Made by a program: the position numbers and the translations under genes
Part shown: piece after piece, positions 57,370 to 64,000 of the stretch
Numbering within the stretch: position 1 is the first letter of the stretch
How the letters are laid out: every line of letters begins with the position of its first letter
From: a gamma proteobacterium HIMB55
Lineage (GTDB): Bacteria; Pseudomonadota; Gammaproteobacteria; Pseudomonadales; Halieaceae
Assembly (NCBI GenBank): GCA_000227505.4
Contig: AGIF02000001.1
Span: 1,756,035-1,820,034, forward strand
Direction: 5' to 3'
DNA length: 64,000 nucleotides
The notes under the pieces: generated by a model
Database searches by the model: none
What the model saw: only the letters and a program-made list of their open reading frames with translations
What the model was told of the DNA's origin: nothing

Positions 57370-58181
57370 GCTGCCCAACATCCACCTGTCACACGCGGCC
57401 GCCCCGCAAGATCATGTCGCAATGTCACGTTGCCAAAACCACGCTCTGTCATCAACTTTGCCACACTCGCCGCCTGATCGTATCCATGCTCGATCAGCAA
57501 CCAGCCCCCCGCCTCCAGGTGTCCCGGCGAAGCATCAATAATAGTTCGAATGGCGGCGAGACCATCATCGCCATCCGTAAGCGCATTTGTAGGCTCAAAT
57601 CTGAGATCGCCGGCTGTTAGATGTGGGTCATTGGCAGCAATGTAAGGTGGGTTTGAAACAATCAGTGACCAGAATCTCCCGGAGAGGTCGCTCCACCAAT
57701 CGGACTCTGTCAGCTCGATACCTAAGCCAAGCGCCAACGCGTTTTCACGCGCAACCGCTAATGCGGCAGGGCTTTCGTCGGTCGCGGTGACTTCAAGCTG
57801 CGGGCAGGCAGACTTCATTGCAAGTGCGATGGCACCACTGCCAGTCCCCATATCCAGAAGACTCGAACAGCCTCCCGATTGTGATATTTCGATTGCCCAC
57901 TCTACGAGATATTCGGTCTCAGGTCGGGGTATCAATACGTCCGGGGTGACCTTCAATTTGAGCGACCAAAACTCGCGAAAACCCAATAGGTAGGCAAGTG
58001 GCATTCCACTCCGACGCTGCTGACAAAATTGCTCAAACTCTGTGACTACGGCCTCGGGTAACTCATCGGTGTCGTGGGCGATCAACCAAGCGCGCTCCTC
58101 ACGACCCAGACAGTGCAAAAGCAGTGCCTCAGCATCACGCCGGAACCCTGCTTGCTTGGCCAGCGCTTGCTTTATATTCAC
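57366..58181 (-). CDS. prmC: Release factor glutamine methyltransferase PrmC
   Basis: Methylates the Gln of the GGQ motif in RF1 and RF2. It has 271 residues from GTG at 58181 (MNIKQALAKQ); the frame is open for 62 more codons inside prfA but these are not homologous. The SAM site LLDMGTGSGAIAL and the catalytic NPPY at 177-180 are intact, with the family lead IPRPETE. It starts seven bases after prfA. Confidence 0.96.
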   Translation of the reverse strand: MNIKQALAKQAGFRRDAEALLLHCLGREERAWLIAHDTDELPEAVVTEFEQFCQQRRSGMPLAYLLGFREFWSLKLKVTPDVLIPRPETEYLVEWAIEISQSGGCSSLLDMGTGSGAIALAMKSACPQLEVTATDESPAALAVARENALALGLGIELTESDWWSDLSGRFWSLIVSNPPYIAANDPHLTAGDLRFEPTNALTDGDDGLAAIRTIIDASPGHLEAGGWLLIEHGYDQAASVAKLMTERGFGNVTLRHDLAGRPRVTGGCWAA

Positions 58182-58188
58182 GTGGCGC

Positions 58189-59274
58189 TTACTCGTCGCC
58201 GAGCGCGGCAAGGAGATCGGCCTGATGCTCCTGACGCAGCGGCTGGACCACAGCGTCCAAATCGCCTTGTACGACCTCGTCAAGCTTGTACAAGGTGAGA
58301 TTAATCCGATGGTCAGTGACGCGCCCCTGTGGGTAATTATAGGTTCGAATACGATCGGACCGATCACCAGTCCCCACCAGATTACGGCGCTCTTCAGCCT
58401 GCTCCGCCGCCAATTGCTGCTCAGAAGCAGACGCTAGCTTTGCCTGCAAAAGCGACATCGCCCTAGCGCGGTTCTTATGCTGCGATCGCTCGTCCTGACA
58501 CTCGACCACGATGCCCGTTGGGATATGGGTTAAGCGAACGGCAGAGTCGGTCGTGTTGACGTGCTGGCCGCCAGCGCCCGACGAGCGGTAAGTGTCGACC
58601 CGTAAATCTTCTTTGCGGATTTCAATTTCTTCGACCTCATCAGGTTCAGCCATGACCGCAACAGTGCATGCTGACGTGTGGATCCGCCCCTGAGACTCAG
58701 TCTCAGGAACTCTCTGCACACGATGTGCGCCTGACTCAAACTTTAGATGTGCGTATACCGACTCACCCGCTACACGCGTAATAATCTCCTTGTACCCACC
58801 ATGCTCACCAGCACGCTCGGAGATAACCTCGATTGCCCAACGTTTACTCTCCGCATATCGCGAGTACATGCGAAATAAATCGCCTGAGAAGATGGCCGCC
58901 TCATCACCACCCGTTCCTGCACGAATTTCCAGAAAGACATTACTTTTGTCTTTGGGGTCTTTGGGCAGCATCAAGATCTGAAGATCAGCCTCAGCGGTTG
59001 CCATAAACGACTCAGCTGTTGTCACCTCTTCTTCAGCCATTTCCCTGACGTCGGGATCTGAATCAGTAAGCATCAGCCGCGCTTCTTCTAGATCATCCTG
59101 CGCGCGCCGATAGCCGTCATAGACTTTCACTACTTCATCAAGCTGCGCATATTCTTGTGACAGTGTTCTGAATTTATTGGGATCGGAAGCCGTTTCCGCA
59201 TCAGCCAGTAACGCAGAGACTTCCTCGTGACGATCTGATAAGGATTCAAGCTTGGTAACAAGCGACGATTTCAC
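58189..59274 (-). CDS. prfA: Peptide chain release factor 1
   Basis: Recognises UAG and UAA stop codons. It has 361 residues. The stop-codon-reading tripeptide is P190-E-T192 (P-x-T type, RF1 not RF2) and the catalytic loop is [10 protein letters not shown] with GGQ at 235-237. [20 protein letters not shown] is the surrounding signature. It lies 73 bases after hemA and before prmC. Confidence 0.98.
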   Translation of the reverse strand: MKSSLVTKLESLSDRHEEVSALLADAETASDPNKFRTLSQEYAQLDEVVKVYDGYRRAQDDLEEARLMLTDSDPDVREMAEEEVTTAESFMATAEADLQILMLPKDPKDKSNVFLEIRAGTGGDEAAIFSGDLFRMYSRYAESKRWAIEVISERAGEHGGYKEIITRVAGESVYAHLKFESGAHRVQRVPETESQGRIHTSACTVAVMAEPDEVEEIEIRKEDLRVDTYRSSGAGGQHVNTTDSAVRLTHIPTGIVVECQDERSQHKNRARAMSLLQAKLASASEQQLAAEQAEERRNLVGTGDRSDRIRTYNYPQGRVTDHRINLTLYKLDEVVQGDLDAVVQPLRQEHQADLLAALGDE

Positions 59275-59347
59275 AGTTAACAGCCTTTATCGAACGGCGC
59301 ATGGTGTGTCTGCGCTGGGAGTCGAAATAGTTTAAAGAAGCGCCGAG

Positions 59348-60655
59348 CTACTGAAGTGTCGACGAACCGTCCGAAGGTATCGAAGAGGACACACCCAGCA
59401 ACTCTGCTGCACGCGAGACATTAACACGATCGCCTTCTTTTGCGATCTGTTTTAGTCCTGCGGTTGGTGCGTGAATGAGTTTATTGGTTAGGTCACGTGA
59501 AAGGCGAGTAACTACTTCTTCCGCTGATTTCCCGCTTTCAAGTGCCTTCAGGGCACGCTCCAACTCGGCTTGCTGAATCGCCATAGCAGACTCGCGATAG
59601 TTCCTCACCACATCGGAAGACGCACGCAGGTGCCATGATGCTTCAACCTCAACAACACCCTCTTCAACAATCTTGTCCGCCTTATTGGCCTCATGGCTAC
59701 GCAGCCGAACATTTTCCTCGACGACATCGCGCAGATCGTCCACGGTGTAGAGGTATACATCCGATAGCGAGGCGACTTGAGGCTCAATGTCTCGTGGGAC
59801 CGCCAAGTCAATGAGAAGCGCGGGTCTGAAACGGCGGGCTTTTATCGCCTCCTCAACCGCACCTTTACCGAGAATCGGTAGTTGACTCGCTGTCGAACTG
59901 ATAACGATATCCGCACTTGGGAGTCGCTCAGTTACGTCGGCGAGTAAAATAGCTTCCGCATTAAATTGCTCAGCCAGAGTCTCAGCGCGCTTGAGTGTTC
60001 GGTTTGCCACAATGAGCTTACCGAGCCCTGCCTCATTAAGATGCCTAGCCACGAGCTCGATAGTTTCGCCTGCACCAAGCAAAAGTGCCGTGCGGTTGCC
60101 AAGATCCGAAAATATTCGGCCTGCCAAATCAACTGCAGCGTAAGCAACAGACACAGGGTTCTCGCCGATCGCGGTATCCGTGCGCACGCGCTTAGCCAGT
60201 CGGAATGCTTCAGGAAAAAGCTTGCTCAAAGAATCGCCGATACCACCGCTCTCCTGAGAGACTGCGAATGCCGACTTTATCTGTCCGAGAATTTGGGGCT
60301 CACCCAAAACCATCGAGTTCAATCCCGCAGCCACGCGCACCAGATGTGTTAGCGCAGGAAGGCCGTGACTCCGATAAGTGCAAGTATCAAGATCCTCGGA
60401 GGACAATCCATGGAACTTTGCCAACCACTGCACAACATCGTCACCCGCAGCTACGGCCTGGTCTTCCTGTGCAAACCAGCCATAGATTTCGGTTCGGTTG
60501 CAGGTACTGAGGATAACGCCCTCTTCGAGCTGCGTAGAAGAGATCAAATCAGAAATCGCCTCGGGAACCACCTCAGGCGCAAACGCCTCCCGCTCGCGCA
60601 CGTCGACCGGCGCTGAGTCGTGGTTAACTCCAATGACAATTATTTTTGACGTCAT
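59348..60655 (-). CDS. hemA: Glutamyl-tRNA reductase
   Basis: Reduces Glu-tRNA to glutamate-1-semialdehyde, the first step of tetrapyrrole synthesis by the C5 route. It has 435 residues. The catalytic cysteine is C52 in LSTCNRTEIYG; LLLGAGETIELVARHL is the NADPH site and DLAVPRDIEP a later block. The ATG has no Shine-Dalgarno sequence, and TATAAT lies only eight bases upstream, so the mRNA may be almost leaderless. Divergent from the TPR lipoprotein gene. Confidence 0.97.
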   Translation of the reverse strand: MTSKIIVIGVNHDSAPVDVREREAFAPEVVPEAISDLISSTQLEEGVILSTCNRTEIYGWFAQEDQAVAAGDDVVQWLAKFHGLSSEDLDTCTYRSHGLPALTHLVRVAAGLNSMVLGEPQILGQIKSAFAVSQESGGIGDSLSKLFPEAFRLAKRVRTDTAIGENPVSVAYAAVDLAGRIFSDLGNRTALLLGAGETIELVARHLNEAGLGKLIVANRTLKRAETLAEQFNAEAILLADVTERLPSADIVISSTASQLPILGKGAVEEAIKARRFRPALLIDLAVPRDIEPQVASLSDVYLYTVDDLRDVVEENVRLRSHEANKADKIVEEGVVEVEASWHLRASSDVVRNYRESAMAIQQAELERALKALESGKSAEEVVTRLSRDLTNKLIHAPTAGLKQIAKEGDRVNVSRAAELLGVSSSIPSDGSSTLQ

Positions 60656-60673
60656 ATATGTAAATTATAAAAT
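60646..60673 (+). promoter_or_regulatory. Overlapping divergent promoters of the TPR operon and hemA
   Basis: Plus strand: TTGACG (60646-60651) and TAAAAT (60668-60673) at 16-base spacing, a strong match, driving the TPR-lolB-ispE genes. Minus strand: TATAAT (60669-60664) for hemA, sharing the same AT-rich core, without a good -35. The plus-strand -35 lies inside the first hemA codons. Confidence 0.65.
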
Positions 60674-60755
60674 ACATTTTTTGGTCATGATACCAGACAA
60701 ATTAGCAGACATGCGGGCATGTGCCGAATTCGTCGGGTATGTCATTATTACAGTT

Positions 60756-62495
60756 ATGCATACGACAAAAACTTTATTTATCGCCTTATTTGTCGCCCTG
60801 GCGGGGTGTGCGACTGCGCCCGAGGACAATACCCTCATCACCGACGGATCAATAACGTCCAAGCAAGTCGATTCAGATGTCGCTGCTGATAGCCCCGTGC
60901 GCCCCTATGCGGACATGCCGAGTGCTCAACTCAAACAACTACTCGAAGCTGAGTTTGCGATCCGCGCAAGGAACTTGAAGGTTGGTCTAGAAAAGCTGCA
61001 AGCAGCTAGTCTCGCCATAGCTGATCCAGACATAGCCCGTCGCGCTCTGCAGTTAGCACAGTTTTTGCGAGACACTGAGGCAACGCTCGCAATGGCGCAG
61101 CGTGTATCGGACTTGTCCCCCGAGGACGGTTCAGCAGCCACCTTTGCTGCGGCGCTTTTGATCGAGCGTGGAGACATTGTAACGGCGCTCCCATACGCCA
61201 AGCGCGCATTCGCCTCCTCTTCTGACATCAATCCCGCCGCTCTGTTGAATGGCTTTAAAGATCAGCCCAGTGAAGCGCAAACCCTGATTCGAGGGCTAAT
61301 AACTGACCTGAGTATCACTTACCCGGACGAGCCTCGTACCGTTTTTGCTCGGGCATTACTCGCATGGCGCGAGGGAAAGATCGAAAAGGCAGATCGCATC
61401 CTGCAAGAACTTTTCGCCCTCGAGCCTTATCATGAGCGCGGGACGCTGCTGATCACGGAAATTCGATTACGCACCGATGAGAGCATAGCGTTCGACTATC
61501 TTCTTGAAGCCATTCAGGCCACCAACAGTCCGCTTTTACGTTATCAGTATGCTCGCTTTCTGATGGGGAAACAGCGACTGACTGAAGCAAAGGAACAGTT
61601 TGATGCCTTAGTGGAGATAGCGCCCGAAAATACCGATTACGCGATGGGAGCAGCGCTCCTTGATTTGGAACTCGACCAACCCGCGGCAGCACTGGTCATT
61701 CTCGATCGCATCATTTCGATGAAGCAGCGCCTCAACGAAGCACACCTATACCGTGGAATTGCTCTGAGCCGCCTGGGTGATAGATCGGGCGCATTACAAT
61801 CCTTCAAGCAAGTAGGTCCGTCTTCTAATCTCACTACCGCTTTACGAGAAGCCAGTGCGCTGCTGATGGCCGAAAGATCTCCACAAGCAATAGATGCCTT
61901 TTTTAAAGCGCATCGCGAGGCATACCCTGATGCACGTGAAATCAATTTTATCTTCCATGCTGAGTCACTGACTTCAATAGACGCTGCTCAAGCCATCGAT
62001 GTCCTATCTCAGGGTGTAGAGGCAGTGCCCAATTCAACGCGCATGCTCTACGCACGAGCCAATTTACTGGAGAGAGCTGGGCGCTTTGCTGCCGCAGAGA
62101 GTGACTACCGAAGTGTTCTTGAACTCACTCCCGGAGATGCAGGTGCCCTCAATGCACTTGGCTATGCACTGACGAACAACACTGAACGATTCTCTGAGGC
62201 TGCAGAGCTTCTTGAAGAGGCCATTGCGAAAGACCCGCGCAACCCGGCAATCATCGACAGTTTGGGATGGGTTTATTTCAAATTAGGAAAAAATCGTCAG
62301 GCCGAAGTGCTACTCAAAGAAGCATACCAACAGTACCCAGACCCTGAAGTTGCGGCTCATTTGATCGAACTCCTATGGTCAGTGGGACGCGAAATCGAGG
62401 CCCGCGACTTGATGACAGCACAGTTAAAAACATCGCCCAATAACACCTTGCTCATCGATACGGCGATGCGACTCGCAATACCTCTCCCAAAGTGA
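60756..62495 (+). CDS. TPR-repeat lipoprotein
   Basis: Tetratricopeptide protein of unknown exact role, conserved upstream of lolB in gammaproteobacteria. It has 579 residues from ATG at 60756: a signal peptide MHTTKTLFIALFVALAGC with lipobox LAGC and Cys18 as anchor. The rest is helical with many TPR units, the clearest near the end (ALNALGYALTNNTERFSEAAEL, IIDSLGWVYFKLGKNRQAEV). The frame is open back into hemA, but only this start gives a lipoprotein signal. Likely outer-membrane bound. Confidence 0.92.
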   Translation: MHTTKTLFIALFVALAGCATAPEDNTLITDGSITSKQVDSDVAADSPVRPYADMPSAQLKQLLEAEFAIRARNLKVGLEKLQAASLAIADPDIARRALQLAQFLRDTEATLAMAQRVSDLSPEDGSAATFAAALLIERGDIVTALPYAKRAFASSSDINPAALLNGFKDQPSEAQTLIRGLITDLSITYPDEPRTVFARALLAWREGKIEKADRILQELFALEPYHERGTLLITEIRLRTDESIAFDYLLEAIQATNSPLLRYQYARFLMGKQRLTEAKEQFDALVEIAPENTDYAMGAALLDLELDQPAAALVILDRIISMKQRLNEAHLYRGIALSRLGDRSGALQSFKQVGPSSNLTTALREASALLMAERSPQAIDAFFKAHREAYPDAREINFIFHAESLTSIDAAQAIDVLSQGVEAVPNSTRMLYARANLLERAGRFAAAESDYRSVLELTPGDAGALNALGYALTNNTERFSEAAELLEEAIAKDPRNPAIIDSLGWVYFKLGKNRQAEVLLKEAYQQYPDPEVAAHLIELLWSVGREIEARDLMTAQLKTSPNNTLLIDTAMRLAIPLPK

Positions 62496-62502
62496 GACGG
62501 TA

Positions 62503-63048
62503 ATGGATATACGTGGGCTTTTGATTACTCTGATGATGGCCATAGCCATGACGGGGTGTGCACATCAAACCCGCACCATAATTCCGCAACCTATTTCAAC
62601 CGAGTCTCAGGTATCACTCACAGAGCCTTGGATCGCGAAGGGCAAATTATTGGTAACAACGGAGGGCTCCAAGCAGTCGCTACGTTTTAATTGGCACCAC
62701 AATACTGCCGCAGATGACATCATCAGCATTGGGGATACACTCGGTATTCGACAGCTTGAACTCCATGAACGTAACGGGGTGCTATTTCAACGACTGGCCG
62801 ACGGCACTCTCCAGCCCATTCATACTCATCAGCTTGAGGGAGAGCTCAGCGCGCTCAGTTTGCTGTCACCATCCGATTTGGCCAAAGCCTTGACTGGGAA
62901 AACATTGATCTCCAAAGCTGTGCGCTCAGAGGTTACGGCTTGGCAGTCGGTTGATGGCATCAACGCGCCACGCGTTATTCAATTGAAAGCGACTGGCATC
63001 GCAGTAAAGGTCGTTATCAACCGTTGGGAACTGACCAAAAATGTCTAG
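62503..63048 (+). CDS. lolB: Outer-membrane lipoprotein receptor LolB
   Basis: Accepts lipoproteins from LolA and inserts them in the outer membrane. It has 181 residues with a lipoprotein signal ending AMTGC (Cys19; Met at -3 is a little unusual). EPWIAKGKLLVTTEGSKQSLRFNW and LHERNGVLFQR fit the family, which is otherwise variable. It is seven bases after the TPR gene and overlaps ispE by eight bases. Confidence 0.93.
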   Translation: MDIRGLLITLMMAIAMTGCAHQTRTIIPQPISTESQVSLTEPWIAKGKLLVTTEGSKQSLRFNWHHNTAADDIISIGDTLGIRQLELHERNGVLFQRLADGTLQPIHTHQLEGELSALSLLSPSDLAKALTGKTLISKAVRSEVTAWQSVDGINAPRVIQLKATGIAVKVVINRWELTKNV

Positions 63049-63862
63049 CAATGCAATCGAAGTGCTCAGCCCCGCGAAATTGAATTTGTTTCTTCATGTG
63101 ACTGGGCGTCAAGCTAACGGATATCACGAGCTGCAAACCGTCTTTCAACTCCTTAACTGGGGAGATACCCTCAGGTTCGAATTAAGCGACATACCAGGCG
63201 TTCACCTGACCTCCGATCTCAGCGGGGTCAACCCTACTGACAACCTAATCATCCGCGCTGCAAACTTATTGTCCCTACCGAGTGATGCGGGCGTCTCGGT
63301 CACCGTTGAGAAAGTTATCCCTATGGGCGGCGGCCTTGGAGGCGGAAGCTCTAATGCAGCAGTCACGATGCTTGCACTGAATAAGCTCTTAGCGCTGGGG
63401 TACAGCGTTGATGAGATGGCCAATATGGGTGCGGCTTTAGGTGCTGACGTCCCTGTATTTGTGCGTGGACAATCGGCATGGGGCGAGGGTATAGGTGAGA
63501 AGCTGACCCCGATTGAGCTCCCAAATCGCTGGTATGTAATTATTTACCCCAATTGTCATGTCTCAACACAGGAAATCTTCACCGCTCCAGAATTGACACG
63601 CAATACTCCGCCAATTACAGTGTCGGCCTTTTTCGACGGGGCGGTACGCAACGACCTCCAACCAGTGGTTGAGGCGCGTTATGAACCAGTGAAAACAGCC
63701 TTGGAATGGCTGTCTGAACGCGGCTCCGCGATGATGACCGGAAGCGGCGCGTGTGTATTCGCCGCGTACGACGAACGCGAAATAGCCGAGCAAGTTGCTG
63801 GCGAGGCCGCGGGCCCATTTAAGGCCTTCGTCGCAGAGGGAATTAATCGCTACTCATTGTAG
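63041..63862 (+). CDS. ispE: 4-diphosphocytidyl-2-C-methyl-D-erythritol kinase
   Basis: GHMP-family kinase of the MEP isoprenoid pathway. It has 273 residues. It begins with LSPAKLNLFLHVTGRQANGYHE, the ATP loop PMGGGLGGGSSNAA is at 94-107, and GSGACVFAAYD is the third GHMP motif. The order lolB-ispE-tRNA-Gln-prs is conserved. Confidence 0.97.
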   Translation: MSSNAIEVLSPAKLNLFLHVTGRQANGYHELQTVFQLLNWGDTLRFELSDIPGVHLTSDLSGVNPTDNLIIRAANLLSLPSDAGVSVTVEKVIPMGGGLGGGSSNAAVTMLALNKLLALGYSVDEMANMGAALGADVPVFVRGQSAWGEGIGEKLTPIELPNRWYVIIYPNCHVSTQEIFTAPELTRNTPPITVSAFFDGAVRNDLQPVVEARYEPVKTALEWLSERGSAMMTGSGACVFAAYDEREIAEQVAGEAAGPFKAFVAEGINRYSL

Positions 63863-63879
63863 TAGCATTGACAAATTAT

Positions 63880-63954
63880 TGGGGCGTCGCCAAGCGGCAA
63901 GGCAGCGGGTTTTGATCCCGCCATTCGGAGGTTCGAATCCTCCCGCCCCAGCCA
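63880..63954 (+). tRNA. tRNA-Gln (anticodon UUG)
   Basis: 75 nt with encoded CCA. Acceptor TGGGGCG pairs with CGCCCCA (U1-A72 as in E. coli tRNA-Gln), the D-arm is GCCAAGCGGCAAGGC, the anticodon loop TTTTGAT sits on a GCGGG/CCCGC stem, and the T-arm is CGGAGGTTCGAATCCTCCG-like. It is 17 bases after ispE and 24 before prs, so probably processed from their transcript. Confidence 0.98.
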
Positions 63955-63978
63955 TTTTCTACTCGCAGGATGCCCCGC

Positions 63979-64000
63979 ATGTCTTCGAAAATGATGGTCT
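63979..64000 (+). CDS. prs: Ribose-phosphate pyrophosphokinase (start only)
   Basis: Only the first seven codons are in the window: M-S-S-K-M-M-V, matching the usual Prs N-terminus (MSKMMVF in pseudomonads). AGGA lies eight bases before the ATG. The position after ispE and tRNA-Gln is where prs is expected. Confidence 0.75.

Noticed and set aside
63868-63873. TTGACA just before tRNA-Gln as a promoter -35
   Set aside because: Only six bases upstream of the tRNA 5' end and with no -10 at 16-18 bases; it cannot serve the tRNA, and nothing suggests it serves prs.
1-64000. Mobile elements, prophage, CRISPR or horizontally acquired island
   Set aside because: No transposase, integrase, direct terminal repeats, spacer arrays or composition shift were seen; gene order is ancestral throughout.

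Overview
The window is ordinary but very densely packed chromosomal backbone from a gammaproteobacterium. Gene content and gene order match the conserved Pseudomonas/Cellvibrio-type chromosome: a dcw cluster, rplM-rpsI-pet-ssp, murA-hisG-hisD-algW, the lpt/rpoN block, mre-gat, and hemA-prf-prm-moeB opposite lolB-ispE-tRNA-Gln-prs. A meso-diaminopimelate-type MurE, LptABC, KdsC/KdsD and LolB show a Gram-negative envelope. A Rieske/cytochrome bc1 complex shows respiratory life. Moderate GC content, short spacers and several genes missing from conserved slots fit a marine OM60/NOR5- or SAR92-like lineage, but that placement is inference. I see no mobile element, CRISPR array, phage or island.

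Layout. 1-15.2 kb (minus strand): division and murein cluster mraZ-rsmH-ftsL-ftsI-murE-murF-mraY-murD-ftsW-murG-murC-ddlB-ftsQ-ftsA. Almost every junction overlaps, and ftsA runs off the left edge. Upstream of mraZ are a sigma70-like promoter and three MraZ boxes. 15.5-15.9 kb: RNase P RNA with its own promoter and terminator. 15.9-19.5 kb: rsmI, and divergently lpoA-yraN-diaA. 19.5-25.5 kb (minus): rplM-rpsI, petA plus a fused cytochrome b/c1 gene, sspA-sspB, and zapE. 25.7-32.4 kb: zapG/yhcB, nif3, algW/degS, hisD-hisG-murA-ibaG-mlaC. 32.5-41.7 kb (plus): yrbG-kdsD-kdsC-lptC-lptA-lptB-rpoN-hpf, rapZ, mgtE, darP/yjgA. 41.6-48.6 kb (minus): yhdP-maf-mreD-mreC-mreB. 48.7-52 kb: gatCAB. 52-57.4 kb: smr, cysZ, rhlB-like helicase, MATE exporter. 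56.6-60.7 kb (minus): moeB-prmC-prfA-hemA. 60.7-64 kb (plus): TPR lipoprotein, lolB, ispE, tRNA-Gln and the first codons of prs.

How the genes fit together. Most of the window builds the envelope: murein precursors (murA, murC-G, mraY, ddlB), the divisome (ftsA, Q, L, I, W, zapE, lpoA), the elongasome (mreBCD), LPS core and export (kdsC/D, lptABC, yhdP) and lipoprotein delivery (lolB). The rest is translation (rplM, rpsI, gatCAB, prfA, prmC, hpf, rnpB, tRNA-Gln), stress control (sspAB, algW, rpoN, rapZ) and respiration (petA, petBC).

No wholly new system was found. The points worth a second look are a single-gene cytochrome b/c1 fusion, an FtsI whose SXN motif reads S-S-Q, an mlaC left without mlaFEDB, missing ptsN and npr around rapZ, an mreC that appears to start at AUC, and a nearly leaderless hemA.
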